DNA of 64,000 nucleotides, from contig JASFAU010000004.1 of the NCBI GenBank assembly GCA_039704465.1, positions 1,550,001 to 1,614,000 of the forward strand. The letters are read 5' to 3'. Each line of letters begins with the position of its first letter. Position 1 is the first letter of the stretch. The notes below the pieces were generated by a model. It had not been told where the DNA came from and searched no databases. It worked only from the letters and a program-made list of their open reading frames with translations. Made by a program: the position numbers and the translations under genes. The stretch comes from Plasmodiophora brassicae (taxonomy: Eukaryota; Endomyxa; Phytomyxea; Plasmodiophorida; Plasmodiophoridae). Positions 1-9,763 of the stretch are shown piece after piece.

Positions 1-1
1 C

Positions 2-424
2 ATCGTCTCCCTGTCGGGAGCCGCTGTTAAGGAATCCGTTGTCGGCTCGCTGGACGCATGGTATCGCGCCCTGTGGATCAGCGTTACCATCTGGGTCCCA
101 TGCGCTCTCCACCTCCTTGTCTTTTCGTTCGGGCCGGCGCGCCCCGGATACAAGCCTATCCGTCGATCGTACGTCACGCGGCACTCTTTGGTCGCTGACG
201 CTGCCTGGGCGCTGGTCGAGTATGTCGTCCCCGTCATCCTGTTCATTCGTCAACAGATCCCCATTCTGACCACGTTGTACCGGAACTATGGCGTGTGGTC
301 CATTGTGGTCAGCCCGGGTATGGCGTGGATCCCACTGGGTGCCTGCCTGCTTCTCGCCCGGCAGCAGCTGTTCAAGTTCCAGTCCCTGTGCGCCGATGCC
401 GACGCATCCGCTCGCATGGCATGA
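2..424 (+). CDS. C-terminal part of an unidentified multi-pass membrane protein (5' end outside window)
   Basis: The frame is open from base 2 to a TGA at 422-424, giving about 140 residues without an initiator, so the gene starts upstream of the window. The fragment has hydrophobic stretches at roughly residues 22-45, 70-84 and 95-118, separated by short basic loops, which indicates a polytopic membrane protein. The block around LDAWYRALWISVTIWVP slightly recalls Mpv17/PMP22-type proteins, but the family's C-terminal signature is not convincing, so I give no name. A GTACGT at about 166 could be a donor, but no acceptor restores the frame, so I read the fragment as a single exon. Confidence 0.5.
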   Translation: MVSLSGAAVKESVVGSLDAWYRALWISVTIWVPCALHLLVFSFGPARPGYKPIRRSYVTRHSLVADAAWALVEYVVPVILFIRQQIPILTTLYRNYGVWSIVVSPGMAWIPLGACLLLARQQLFKFQSLCADADASARMA

Positions 425-581
425 CGAGGTTCACCCAGGATGCGAATACACCCATGATGCAGATCGAGCAGGGATGTCGATTGATTGGTTTCGACCGGCA
501 CCGTAACGTCGCTACCGGGTCTAGCGTTTCACGACCAGCCCATGGGTGAAGAGACGGGGAGAAGGACAGGGTGACGCGTTG

Positions 582-2280
582 TTAAGCAGGGGTGGCGGCT
601 GAACGACGATGAAGGTCGGCAACCTCGGCCAGGTACCAGACATGCGATCGCATATCCTTGTGCAGGCGCCGGCGGTTGAATTCACCCTGGTCCAGACCGG
701 GGTCGACGACCGTCAGCAGGTCGTCCAGCATCTTCATCGCGGCCAGCAGCACCCGCTTCTCGCCCAGTCGCGTCAGGACAACGTTACGCTGGTTCTGCGT
801 CAGGCCAACTTTGAGCAGGGCCTCGTCGACCTCGACGGACTGCCTCGCCTGGACGTAGCTCGTGTCCATCGCCATAGCCAGATATCGCAACGCGGCGCGT
901 TCGTTCCGCAACGAGACGGGCGTGTCCCCATTCAGCAGCACCTGCCGCAATCGACATCAGACAACGCGCGAGACGCGATCGCCCAGATCGTCAGCGTACG
1001 TCGAGTTCCTCGGGGGTGGCCACCGCCACGCGGCTGAGGCTGAGGGCGCGCTGGAACGCGTCGTCGTCGGACCGGGGCGTGATCGTGAACCGAATCCTGT
1101 AGAATTCCGTGTCCGGATTGTTCGACTTGGCGACACGTTTCGCCAGCATGCCCGACGCCGCCTCGCCGTCGGGCAGCTGGACATGGATCGTGGCGGTGTC
1201 GAACGGGTTGTCGGGCAGCGCGAACCCGTAGCTGGACAGCAGGCGCCGGTTGCTCTTCGCGCCGTACGTGATGGTGATCGGGGCCCCTTTGGGGACGGGC
1301 TGGCGGGAGTAGATCTGTCCACGACGGGCATCGTGCTGGAACCGCCACGACGCCACACTGTCGAAATCGTGGTTGACCATGTCCGCATACGGCATCAAGG
1401 CGGTTTGCTCCACGCCGTCGATCGTTAACGAGAACGTGCGCGACTTGACGGTCAGGCGCGCCCACTTGTACGTCTCCAGGGTGTGCTGGTCGCAGAACGA
1501 TGCCAGCGCGCCACTGTTGTCATTCGCGGTCAGCAGCGCACACGATGGGGCGCCCGACGCAACGAGTACGTACCAGAGCGCGTTGTAGTCGTGGACGATG
1601 CGTTCGAGTTCCCAGGTGTGGAGCGTGTCCATGTTGTTGCCGGATTCGGCGAGCATGGCCACCTCGTCCGCATCGTAGTTAACGGGCAGGTTGGCGTAGC
1701 TGGTCGGCAGCGTCTGCAGGTACGGGAACCACCAGGAGCGCCGGCCCAGGTCGCGCTCGACGGTCAGAAACAGGGCAATGAGGTTGTGCGATGCGTCCAG
1801 GCCGGCGTAATCGTCTGGCAGCGCGGCCCGGGCCGCCTGGCCGATCTCCGCGTTCATCGCCAGGGAACCCGTGATGATGAAGCGCTCTGGGATGTCCATG
1901 ATGGCCTCACCGGGGCCGATATCGCGCGCCGCATGGACGCCGCGGTACTCGTCGTCATAGGTGACGATGTCCACGTTCGGGAACGACGCACCTTGGCTCG
2001 TCATCCACGTGACGATATCCGCGAAGTCGTTCCCGCCAGAGGGTCGCGACGATGCCGGGTCGACGTAGGACGCGTACAAGTCTTGCAGTACCTTCGCCGT
2101 TGAACTGGAGCTGATTGCAACGTGGTCGACGTGGACGACATCGGCAACAGTGTCCGCAGGCGGCGCGTGACATACGAACCCGATCGCGAAGCTCGCTGCC
2201 GCGATCGTGATGTGCTTCAGCAGCGGGCGCCACGCGAGCGGCGGTGCATGTACACCCTTTGGCTGCGCCCTATTGCCCAT
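582..2280 (-). CDS. SET-domain lysine methyltransferase, Rubisco-LSMT/SETD3-like
   Basis: Two exons, complement(1000..2280) and complement(582..941), joined in phase 0 across a 58-nt intron (GTACG...GGCAG), encode 546 residues. The ATG at 2280 is the first in frame. A hydrophobic segment at residues 22-40 suggests a signal or membrane anchor. The SET core shows an NHD motif at 303-305 and a TYG motif at 338-340 followed by a YGF element. This order is typical of the plant Rubisco large-subunit methyltransferase/SETD3 group (known family pattern), in which a helical substrate-binding domain follows; exon 2 fits that part. The substrate cannot be inferred. The gene converges on the fragment at the left edge. 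Confidence 0.8.
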
Positions 2281-2936
2281 GTACCTAGTGTTGTTTTAAG
2301 TTACACCCAGCGGGTCACCTCTGATGGACGAAAAGCTCCTTGGCCACAGGAATACTCGTGGTCACCCGCAGCGCTGGGTGAATCACGTGCGCTGATACAA
2401 TTGAGTCACTGTGTTTGCAGGCAGCACTGTTGATGTGTGGGCCAGGCCCGGAGGCAACGCACGTCAGAATATGATACACAGCGGGCGCATGGCTCCGGTC
2501 GCATTCCGGTCTCCATGGTATGTCTTATGTGCGTAAACGCAATCGGTACACCCCCTCCCTCGTGTTGCCTCCGAGGGACAGTTCGATTCGCCCGCGATTG
2601 ACGTCCAAGGAGCTGACCGCGAAATAAGGAGCCACTGAAGGAAGGTCGATGGCCACGAAGTGCCTCCTGAGGACACCGAACGCAACAGGAGGGACTTTAC
2701 GCCGTCTCGTATGGTTGGCATTGTTTCTGGCAGCGCCTCATGGTTTGCTTAACGCCATGTTTAGCCTCTAAGCGCCTATCAGGTCGGCAGCCAAACATGA
2801 ATGGCGTGTATGATCACACGACCGAGACGTGGAAATGAGCTGGTGCTTAGGGATCCAATCGAATCACGCGGGACACACGCAATGTATCAAACGATGGTGG
2901 TATGAGCGAGGCACATATGTGCTGGTTGAATCGTGA
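2281..2936. other. Intergenic, 656 bp, no gene seen
   Basis: Neither strand has a reading frame with sensible composition, and I saw no tRNA-like fold or clear repeat. It presumably holds the SET gene promoter (right of 2280) and the 3' flank of the GIY-YIG gene. Confidence 0.5.
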
Positions 2937-3761
2937 TCAGTAACGGCGGCGTTGCCTGGGGCAACCGCCGTCCAGGTGCGACCAACTTCCACAGAGATTG
3001 CAACCAGTGTTGGATCTGGGTCGTTTCGCGTTTGACCTCTGGCTATTGCCGTCACCGTCCATCATGCCGAGAACAGCGGCACCGGCACCCAGGGCGAGCA
3101 TAGTTGCCGAACGAGTTGGGAGGAACGCGCCGGTAACGCACGTGACAAGTCCTGCTATAACGGCTTTCATGAGGAACCCGCTCGAGAAGATGCTCCCGGA
3201 TCCGCTTCCGCTGTCGTGCTTGACGACATTGACGTCGCCAGACGGGTGCGGACGAACGTCGTAGACAGGTCCGTTCCTTCGGCCATGGCGGGCGTGCATG
3301 GCGACGTTGTCGCTCTCAGACGGGTGGGGACGAACGTCGTAGACAGGTACGTTCCCTCGGCCATGGCGGGCGCCAGCGACATATGGGACCAAACGAACTT
3401 CGTCTACTCTTGGTAACCTAGGTGCAGCGGGTACTGGGATGCGGTGGGCTTCGTTTGCTTCCAGTAGTCGGGTGATCTCGTGGGTCGTTGATTTAGCCAG
3501 GATCACCTCGGGCCAGCGACCACCTCGCACGTTACAGATGCCGTACATTTCCATGTACTTCAGCGTGGTCGACGTCTCATCAGCCGGATCCGCCCGTTCG
3601 GTGATCTCAATGACCTGAACTGGGCAGAACAGCCTGGTCCATTCGGAACCGCGCCCCTTGGCGTGCAACTGACAGCGTCGCCAGACATTCCTCGTTGTTC
3701 TTCCAACGTAGTACTTGTCCGACTCGCAGCGCAGCACGTACACGGTCACGAGGTCGCCCAT
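2937..3761 (-). CDS. GIY-YIG domain protein with C-terminal zinc knuckle, copy 1
   Basis: Single exon of 274 residues if the ATG at 3761 is used; an upstream in-frame ATG at 3857 adds 32 residues. I prefer 3761 because the paralogue at 4716-5450 starts just before the same domain. The domain opens with TVYVL...YYVG, a variant of the GIY...YIG signature, then an Arg-containing helix and a YGICNVRGG motif. A CCHC zinc knuckle (CNLCGSWSHLDGGC) lies at the C-terminus beside a basic tail, and a hydrophobic stretch precedes it. The GIY-YIG fold is a nuclease fold; the knuckle suggests nucleic-acid binding (inference). An in-frame 78-bp tandem duplication lies in the middle of the gene. Confidence 0.75.
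   Translation of the reverse strand: MGDLVTVYVLRCESDKYYVGRTTRNVWRRCQLHAKGRGSEWTRLFCPVQVIEITERADPADETSTTLKYMEMYGICNVRGGRWPEVILAKSTTHEITRLLEANEAHRIPVPAAPRLPRVDEVRLVPYVAGARHGRGNVPVYDVRPHPSESDNVAMHARHGRRNGPVYDVRPHPSGDVNVVKHDSGSGSGSIFSSGFLMKAVIAGLVTCVTGAFLPTRSATMLALGAGAAVLGMMDGDGNSQRSNAKRPRSNTGCNLCGSWSHLDGGCPRQRRRY
3223..3378. repeat. Two tandem 78-bp copies inside the GIY-YIG gene
   Basis: Copies at about 3223-3300 and 3301-3378 share long identical stretches around GACGAACGTCGTAGACAGGT and TCGGCCATGGCGGGCG. The unit is a multiple of three, so it adds a 26-residue repeat (VYDVRPHPS in both copies) without breaking the frame. This looks like a recent internal duplication. Confidence 0.8.
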
Positions 3762-4550
3762 TGCAAGGAACGTCAATGGAGTGTGTTCCGAGTTCCGACA
3801 GGAAACCGCGAATCTATTCTTGGCGGCAACAATTGTCGAGTTCTCTCGGGGGGTCATGAAAATTCCGGACACCCCTGACCTGGACTTCGAACTTCAGAAC
3901 TACCATCACATCTGGCGCGTCGCCCCGATATAACTGCATATATTGGTACTAAGAGGCACAAGCATTCCAATGTTCAGTTCGACAAGCTGCTTACGTACAC
4001 TGCCAAGCTGCTTCACAACACTGACATATCGGTCTGGGCGCTGTCGACGACGTCTACAGCCATCCTCCCGACGTACCATGCCCTGGCTAGATGCCAGTAT
4101 GGTATCCATTCCGTGGCGTCTCTAAGAACAGTTTGCGACCTAGGGTCCATCCCAAACGTTATCGATACCGTTCACCTGCATGTCTTACGTCAGGGCGGTG
4201 GATGCCTGTACTACGGAAGTAAATCGCGATGAGAGCATTGGGCCGGAGGCAGTACAACGCCGCGTCGAGCGGGTTCGTCGTATCGCTTACCTCTATTGAT
4301 GACCTCGACTGGCCGATTAGGGCGCCTAGCCATATTACGAGGCGCGTCCGTCGACGTGCTGCTGATAACGCTGACAGGTTGGTCCGCTGGTGCTGCCAAC
4401 AGACCGTGGTATGAGGCACCCGTCCCTCTGGGCGTATAACCGACGAAAGTAATACAACGACCTGATACGGTTTCAAGTACGCCTAACTATTAGCCGTTTT
4501 GATTTCCGTCTTGTGCTTATCGTAGTGTTACCAGTAACCATGCGAAATGG

Positions 4551-4595
4551 CCGATTCGCTGCCCAATCCGACCTGTCTCCGCATCGATAACAACC
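4551..4595 (-). pseudogene. Decayed zinc-knuckle remnant of a third GIY-YIG paralogue
   Basis: On the minus strand this stretch reads GCYRCGDRSDWAANR. The intact neighbour at 4716-5450 ends with CYRCGSESHWAADC. The first two cysteines are kept, while the His is Asp and the last Cys is lost. Underlying bases still match over roughly 40 nt. No GIY-YIG domain is readable upstream in frame, so I call it a relic of tandem duplication. The rest of 3858-4715 holds no gene that I can support. Confidence 0.5.
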
Positions 4596-4715
4596 TTGGT
4601 TGGGGTTGCTGGTGCCATCGGAAGCATCGGGGCCGGGGACATGAATTGGTACAGAATGGCCTGGCAAACTGCCGGGTAGACGAAACATAACTGCGAATGG
4701 TTTCATTAATGAAAT

Positions 4716-5450
4716 TCAACGACGTCTGCGACGATCGCAGTCGGCCGCCCAGTGGGATTCGCTTCCGCAACGATAGCAGCGGGAATTTGACCGGTGCCGC
4801 TTCCGCGACGTTCTGGGGGGTGTCGAATCTGAAAACTCGCCTTCGCATGAAATGCCGTCTCCAGACCAGAAGGCGAGGCCCGCGCAGACAGCACTTCGTA
4901 ATGCGGACGAATTTCCTGGCAGGTACTGGGCCGCTAGGTATGCCAGGCCGGCTTTAGCGGCGCACTTGAAAAATCGTTCGAGATTAGGATTCCTGAAAGC
5001 TTGCCAGAAACTTTGACCTCCGTCGTAATCGTCATCGGAAGCGGCAGATGGGGATTCACCAGATGACGATGAACCCCGGTTGGGGCACGACTGTTGGAAA
5101 TGTCCCCCATCTTTGCAGCGGAAGCACCTGTCTTGAATCGCGGCGAGGATGTTCTCGATCTGATGAATCGTTGGCTCATCGAGGGTCACCCGGGAAAATG
5201 GCCCACCTCGCACGTTACCAATGCCATGTTCCTGCATGCAAAACAACGTCGCGCCCGTCTCCTCGAACGGGTTCGTCGTTTCCTTGACCTGGATGATCTC
5301 GATTGGGCGGTACCGTTTCGTCCATTCGGCACCACGGCCATCACGGTGCTCCAGGAATCGCTGCCAGACTGGCTTCGACGTCTTCCCTACGTAGTACTTG
5401 CCCATCTCGCAACGTAACACGTACACCGTCGCAGGCACAACGGGATCCAT
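4716..5450 (-). CDS. GIY-YIG domain protein with two zinc knuckles, copy 2
   Basis: Single exon of 244 residues, with an ATG at 5450 just before the domain. The GIY-YIG core (TVYVLRCEMGKYYVG, then YGIGNVRGG) closely matches copy 1 at 2937-3761 on the same strand. Two CCHC knuckles follow, CFRCKDGGHFQQSC directly after the core and CYRCGSESHWAADC at the C-terminus, separated by an acidic/Ser-rich linker and a moderately hydrophobic segment. Copy 1 lacks the first knuckle. The tandem arrangement and the remnant at 4551-4595 indicate a locally duplicating family. Possible roles are structure-specific nuclease or RNA/DNA processing (inference from fold); catalytic competence is unproven. Confidence 0.75.
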   Translation of the reverse strand: MDPVVPATVYVLRCEMGKYYVGKTSKPVWQRFLEHRDGRGAEWTKRYRPIEIIQVKETTNPFEETGATLFCMQEHGIGNVRGGPFSRVTLDEPTIHQIENILAAIQDRCFRCKDGGHFQQSCPNRGSSSSGESPSAASDDDYDGGQSFWQAFRNPNLERFFKCAAKAGLAYLAAQYLPGNSSALRSAVCAGLAFWSGDGISCEGEFSDSTPPRTSRKRHRSNSRCYRCGSESHWAADCDRRRRR

Positions 5451-5772
5451 TGCACTTCCTGCTGTGGAATGCGCAGTCCCTGCCGACACTGCGCTATTTC
5501 TGCCGGTATACCCCTGGTTATCGAAAACTGCGAAAATAGGGCCCTTCGCAAACTGGCAGGCCTACATCCTGATATGAAACAAGCTGGGGTGGAAAGTACC
5601 TACATAGACTGATAACCCCAGCTTACACCCGGTCTTGTACTTGTCCTCACGACATCATAGAAACTTCATTTTCCCTGATTGTGGGGTCACTTTCGGTGTC
5701 GTTTTTTTAAGTGCGCGAAGTCCGACGTCCCTCACCAGCTGGTGATCGTCGTCGATAGGTGGCAGCGTCGTC
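5451..5772. other. Intergenic, 322 bp, with a short hairpin
   Basis: Contains a perfect 10-bp inverted repeat, AAGCTGGGGT at 5581-5590 and ACCCCAGCTT at 5614-5623, around a 23-nt loop. It lies between divergent genes (minus-strand GIY-YIG, plus-strand Tim44/mL45-like). No gene seen. Confidence 0.5.
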
Positions 5773-6621
5773 ATGTGGCGGTATGTCGCGCGGCACCGCA
5801 TGCGAATGTCAAGGCCGTCCCGATGCGTATCGTCAACGCCCGTCAAACTGGACTACCCGTGGTCGCTGGCGTCCGGCGACGCCGATCGAGAGGTACCTGC
5901 GCATCGACGATGGGGCAGCGTACCGTTTGGTGGGTGATGATGACATACCCCGTCGTCGGCAGGAGCTGGCCCTGCCTAGCCCGGTTCGATCGCCGTACAT
6001 GGATTTCATGGCCTGGTGGCAGTTCCATGCCATGAGACTGATGGTCAACGCGAACGTCGACCAGGCCGATTTCCTGCGAGGATGCCGACAAGGCAGGTGA
6101 ACCACTCGTTGGCCATCCGACATTCCCCCTTCGTTGTTGACGAACCCAACCGTGCCCGGTAGTGTTCCACCGGATCAACGACATCATCGGGAACGAGCAA
6201 GCGGATGACGCTGACGGGCTGTGCAAACCTGCCCTGGTCCAGGCCCTGAGGACGACGTTCGAGAGCAACGCCGCCAAGTCGTCCCTGCGGCCGTCGCTGG
6301 AGATCTCGAACCTGACGGCCTGGGTCGGCGGCCTGTACATGGACCCCAACGAGGAAGGCAACGAGCTATGGGCGACCATCGACGGTACACAACCGCATTG
6401 CACCGGCGCCATTGCAGGCTGTCCGCCGATTCACCGCCCCCTGCACAGTCCTGTACTCGTACACGGCGCGCATCCTGTACCAGGATCGCGAGACGTCGCG
6501 CCCGGTCGACGTCGACGACGACGCCAACGCCCAGCCGCAAGCCAGGCTGTCCATGTACCGCCTGCAAGCGTGCGTCATGGGCAAGGCGCGCACCGAATGG
6601 GTCGTCAGCGCCATTGTCTAG
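5773..6621 (+). CDS. Putative mitochondrial Tim44/mL45-superfamily protein
   Basis: Four exons, 5773..5892, 5963..6092, 6163..6384 and 6449..6621, give 214 residues with all joins in frame. The first 30 residues are rich in Arg and Ser with no acidic residue (MWRYVARHRMRMSRPSRC...), as in a mitochondrial presequence. The order that follows (KLDYPW near residue 25, a helix with MDFMAWWQFHAM, a long helix ending in VQALRTTF, then ELWATID and a final strand rich in W/V) recalls the Tim44/mL45 fold of the inner-membrane/mitoribosome family, but similarity is faint. Intron 2 starts with GC (AAG|GCAGGT) instead of GT; only this donor keeps the frame. Could be another mitochondrial protein. Confidence 0.45.
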
Positions 6622-6738
6622 TCCAGCACGATCGTACCGCTGCAGCACCCTGCCCTCGTCCTTCTAAAGAGTACAATACATCGCCGTTGGGTCCAACGCG
6701 GCCGGCACCCTCTGCTATTATTAGTCACGCGCGACACG

Positions 6739-7332
6739 ATGGGCGGCAGCAGCGTGGCAGACCCGGACGCGATCGTCGAGCAGGTGACCCGGCAGCTGGC
6801 CGACCTGCTGCAGGCGTACAGGAGCGTCGTGCGGGAGAACGCCGAGCTGCGCGAGGAGAATGCGGGCCTGCGTCCGACCCACCTCATGAGCCAGCGCTCG
6901 ACGGGCGTCCGCATCGTGCCGCGACCGGTGGCCCCTCTCGACGAGCGCCAGGGTCGGGATCTGGTCACGCGCGCCACCGCCCTCGCCGCCGCCGACGACC
7001 AGGAGGGCGCTGTCCGGTTCCTGAGCAGCGTCGTCGACGATTGCGGGTCGGTCGCGGTTCGCGACCAGGCCCTGGGGCAGCGCGCGCTTCTCCTCCTGCG
7101 CCTCGGGCGGCACGCCCACGCCCTGCACGACGGCCACGAGCTCGCGGCTGCCCACCCGGACGACCAGCGCGGGTACGCCGTCATCGGCGCCGCCTACCTG
7201 GCCATGCACCTGTACCCGGCCGCCGTCGCCATGTTCGAACGCGCCCGGCGACTGGCGACGCGTCGCGAACACCTGGCCGTCATCGACGAACGCCTGCGCC
7301 AGGCACGGCAAGGCGCCGGCGCGCAGCGATAG
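6739..7332 (+). CDS. TPR-repeat protein with N-terminal coiled coil
   Basis: Single exon, 197 residues, ATG at 6739. Residues 10-48 form an amphipathic Leu/Glu-rich helix (VRENAELREENAGL), a probable coiled coil. From about residue 75 the sequence consists of paired helices with the TPR spacing (RATALAAADDQEGAVRFL, ALLLLRLGRHAHALHD, AAYLAMHLYPAAVAMFERA). TPR proteins act as protein-interaction scaffolds; the partner cannot be inferred. It converges on the RRM gene with under 100 bp between stop codons. Confidence 0.65.
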   Translation: MGGSSVADPDAIVEQVTRQLADLLQAYRSVVRENAELREENAGLRPTHLMSQRSTGVRIVPRPVAPLDERQGRDLVTRATALAAADDQEGAVRFLSSVVDDCGSVAVRDQALGQRALLLLRLGRHAHALHDGHELAAAHPDDQRGYAVIGAAYLAMHLYPAAVAMFERARRLATRREHLAVIDERLRQARQGAGAQR

Positions 7333-7425
7333 TACACGTTGCGATGCGGTCGTCTGCCGGTCGGGCATGTGTTGTATTCCCGGTGGACGTCGTCGTCGTC
7401 GTCGCGGGCCCTCTGCCGTTGAGCC

Positions 7426-8674
7426 TCACCCGGTGGTGCCGCAGGTGTTGTTGGTGTTGTGGGGGTTCCCCTGGCCGTCGTTGCCGCCTTCCTTGCTGCT
7501 GGCGGTGGCCACGTGCCCGGCCAACACCCTATAGTCGATGATGGCGGGGGCGTACGGCGGGTAGGCGGTGCCGGCGCCCGGGACGTCGAACCAGCCCGGC
7601 TGGTACGGGTACCCGCGCGCCTTGCCCGTCGCCGGTCGCCCGTGTCGCCTGGACGACATCATTCGTTTCAGCAGGGCGCGTGCCGAATGCTGCCGGTGGC
7701 CATAGTTGCAGATGACGACGCCGCCGTTCAGCGTGCCGCCGTTCATGGCCTTGATGGCGGCGGCGGCGGAGCGCTCGCCGTCGTCGCCGAACGGGTAGTA
7801 GACGAAGCCGAACCCCTTCGTGCTGCCGTTCCTGTGGCGCGGCAGGACGACCTTCTCGACCGGCCCGAACTTGCTGAACACGTCGCGAAGGTCGGCGTCG
7901 GTGACGGCGCGGTCCTTGCCGAAGTGGACGTGCACGTTGTTCAGGTTCGTGTACGACCAGTCGACGACGCAGGGCGGGCACCCTTCGTGCAGGACGACGC
8001 CCTGGCATTGCTCGCGGACGCGTTCGGCGATGGCGCGCGTCGCGAACTTCACCGAGCACTGCGACTGGCCCGGCAGGATCTCCTCGATCTCGAACGGCCC
8101 GAACCGTCCGAGCATCGCCTCCAGGCTCGACGCCGTCGGCGCTGGGCCCACGTTCCTCAGCACCAGCGTGTGGTTCTTACGTGCCCACCCGATCCGGATC
8201 CGCTGCGAGCACAACTCTGCAGGCGGCGTCAGAGGCGGGGCGCCGTCGGCGTTGGGGGGAGACGTGTCGCGTACCCTGGTGCGAGAAGGCGCTCTCGGCG
8301 GCCGCCCTGGTCGAGAACGTGACGAACCCATAGCCGAGCGGCTTCTTCGTGATCCGGTCCACTTTGATCTGGACCTGGTCGACGTCGCCGTACGGGCAGA
8401 ACGCCATCAGGACGTCCATCTGCACGTACGTCAACGTCTGGTGAGGCGGCAAACGAAGGCGATTCGCGGGCGGCACCGGGCTGACCTCGGTGGCCTCAGC
8501 GGGAACGTCGCCGAGGAAGAGCGTACGGTTCTCGGCGTCGTCGATGTCGGCGCCGCCGCCGCCTTCTCGTAATAGATGGTGCTCGGCCTGGACGGCGTCG
8601 CCGGCCTGCTGCTCGTAACTGGATCGTTTGTCGGGCTCGCCGTTGTCCGCCATGGCCCCTGTCAGGATCGCCAT
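7426..8674 (-). CDS. RNA-binding protein with three RRM domains
   Basis: Exons complement(8486..8674), complement(8275..8419) and complement(7426..8216) give 374 residues. RRM1 (RTLFLGDVP as RNP2, YGFVTF as RNP1) is complete only after removing a 66-nt in-frame intron (GTCAGC...GTGCAG), which joins EATE to MDVLMAF. RRM2 follows at HTLVLRNV, with a weak RNP1 (CSVKFA). RRM3 starts at NNVHVHF with RNP1 GFGFVYY. The C-terminal tail is Gly/Tyr/Pro-rich. Architecture is like ELAV or poly(A)-binding proteins but does not identify one. Start at 8674 is the first ATG; 8653 is possible. An upstream exon at 8786-9138 may belong to this gene. Confidence 0.8.
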
Positions 8675-8785
8675 GCTGTCAGTGGGGAACGTCACGTCGT
8701 GCGTATATGCAGGGAAGTCGGTGCTGGGGGTTGGGTACGTACGACCCGGCGACTACTGTCCAAGCGCCTGCCGGCACAGACGTAC

Positions 8786-9138
8786 CGTTGCTTTGTCGCG
8801 GGTGTGTGTGACTGATCAGGTTGTGGGCGCGAGGCGTTCCCGTTGTCCGCGAGCTGAACGCGCTGTGGGCAGAGCACGAATCGCCCACTGCAATGATCGA
8901 ATGACGTGGCACTGGCAACGGCCGCTTCAGCAGCACTTGCAAGGTTCGGATGGTGGTTGGCAGCCAGTGCGATCAGGTCTCGGGCCACGAGATTCTTATC
9001 GCCGACCTCGTACGCCCGATCGTCATCCATATCATGCATTGTTGGGGGCTCCTGCTTTTCTGCCCGAATCTGATCACCGAATATTTTCTTCGCCACAAGC
9101 GTCATGGTACGCTCGAAGTATTCGAGGTTACTCGTCAT
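8786..9138 (-). CDS. Possible upstream coding exon of the RRM gene, or a separate small gene
   Basis: From an ATG at 9138 the minus strand reads a protein-like 117-codon stretch beginning MTSNLEYFERTMTLVAKKIF, ending at a GTACGT donor (CAACG|GTACGT) at 8785. Splicing to 8675 (CTGACAG acceptor) would enter the RRM frame and make a 492-residue protein. That intron would be 110 nt, longer than most here, so the link is uncertain. No domain recognised. A different splice near 8890 would make a short independent protein. Confidence 0.35.
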
Positions 9139-9763
9139 GTCTCGCTGCGCGTGTCACGTGAGCGGTGAGGCATCCGCGCCTGAGGCCGTGCTTAGGAAGC
9201 GTTCCTATCAGATTGTGGCGCTACTGATTATGACGGAGAAGCAAATTTGCGACAACGACGACGATGAAAGCCACAGAAACCACCCATTCGTCACAGCGTC
9301 TCCATGCCACCCTGGATGCCGAACCCCGCGATCTTCGACCAGCATTAGCACAAGTAATGCATTGCTTGTTGGGCGGCATCGTGCGCGATGAAACAATCCG
9401 GGACAGCCGGCACCAGCAGGCTCTCGACGGTGTGGGAGTTTGTGCTCCGATTGGTACTCGATCAGGCGTGGGGTTAACTGGTGTTCGTCAAGGCGGCATA
9501 ACAGGCTCGACTGCCCTACCGTAGTTGGTGCTAACTGGTCGTCTCCGTTTGACCTGCTAACCACCACCAGCCACAGGAGTAACCACGCCAATTGTCATGG
9601 GTGCCCTAGGCGACATTTGCATTGAATCGGGCGACCGCCCATCGCGGCCGGTCGTCGACCGCCATCACGATCGTACATGCTGGAACAAAGGGTCCACTGC
9701 CCATCATTGGTCTGCGTATGTACCGTATAATATAACCGTGAGAGCGGCAACGTCACGCAGGCC
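9139..9763. other. Intergenic, 625 bp, no gene seen
   Basis: Lower GC than surrounding coding sequence and without a frame of convincing composition on either strand. It lies between the RRM locus and the end of PEX11, both on the minus strand. Confidence 0.5.

Noticed and set aside
166..230. GTACGT donor-like site in the left-edge gene
   Set aside because: No acceptor downstream restores the open frame, and reading through is already open.
2571..2600. GTTCGATTC-like string resembling a tRNA B box
   Set aside because: No matching A box, acceptor stem or cloverleaf around it.
5581..5623. 10-bp hairpin considered as a terminator or small RNA
   Set aside because: Eukaryotic context gives no reason for an intrinsic terminator; loop is long and no transcript evidence exists.
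9208..9591. Minus frame starting with a Leu/Val-rich leader-like stretch
   Set aside because: Its first codon is not ATG and the rest has a random-looking composition.
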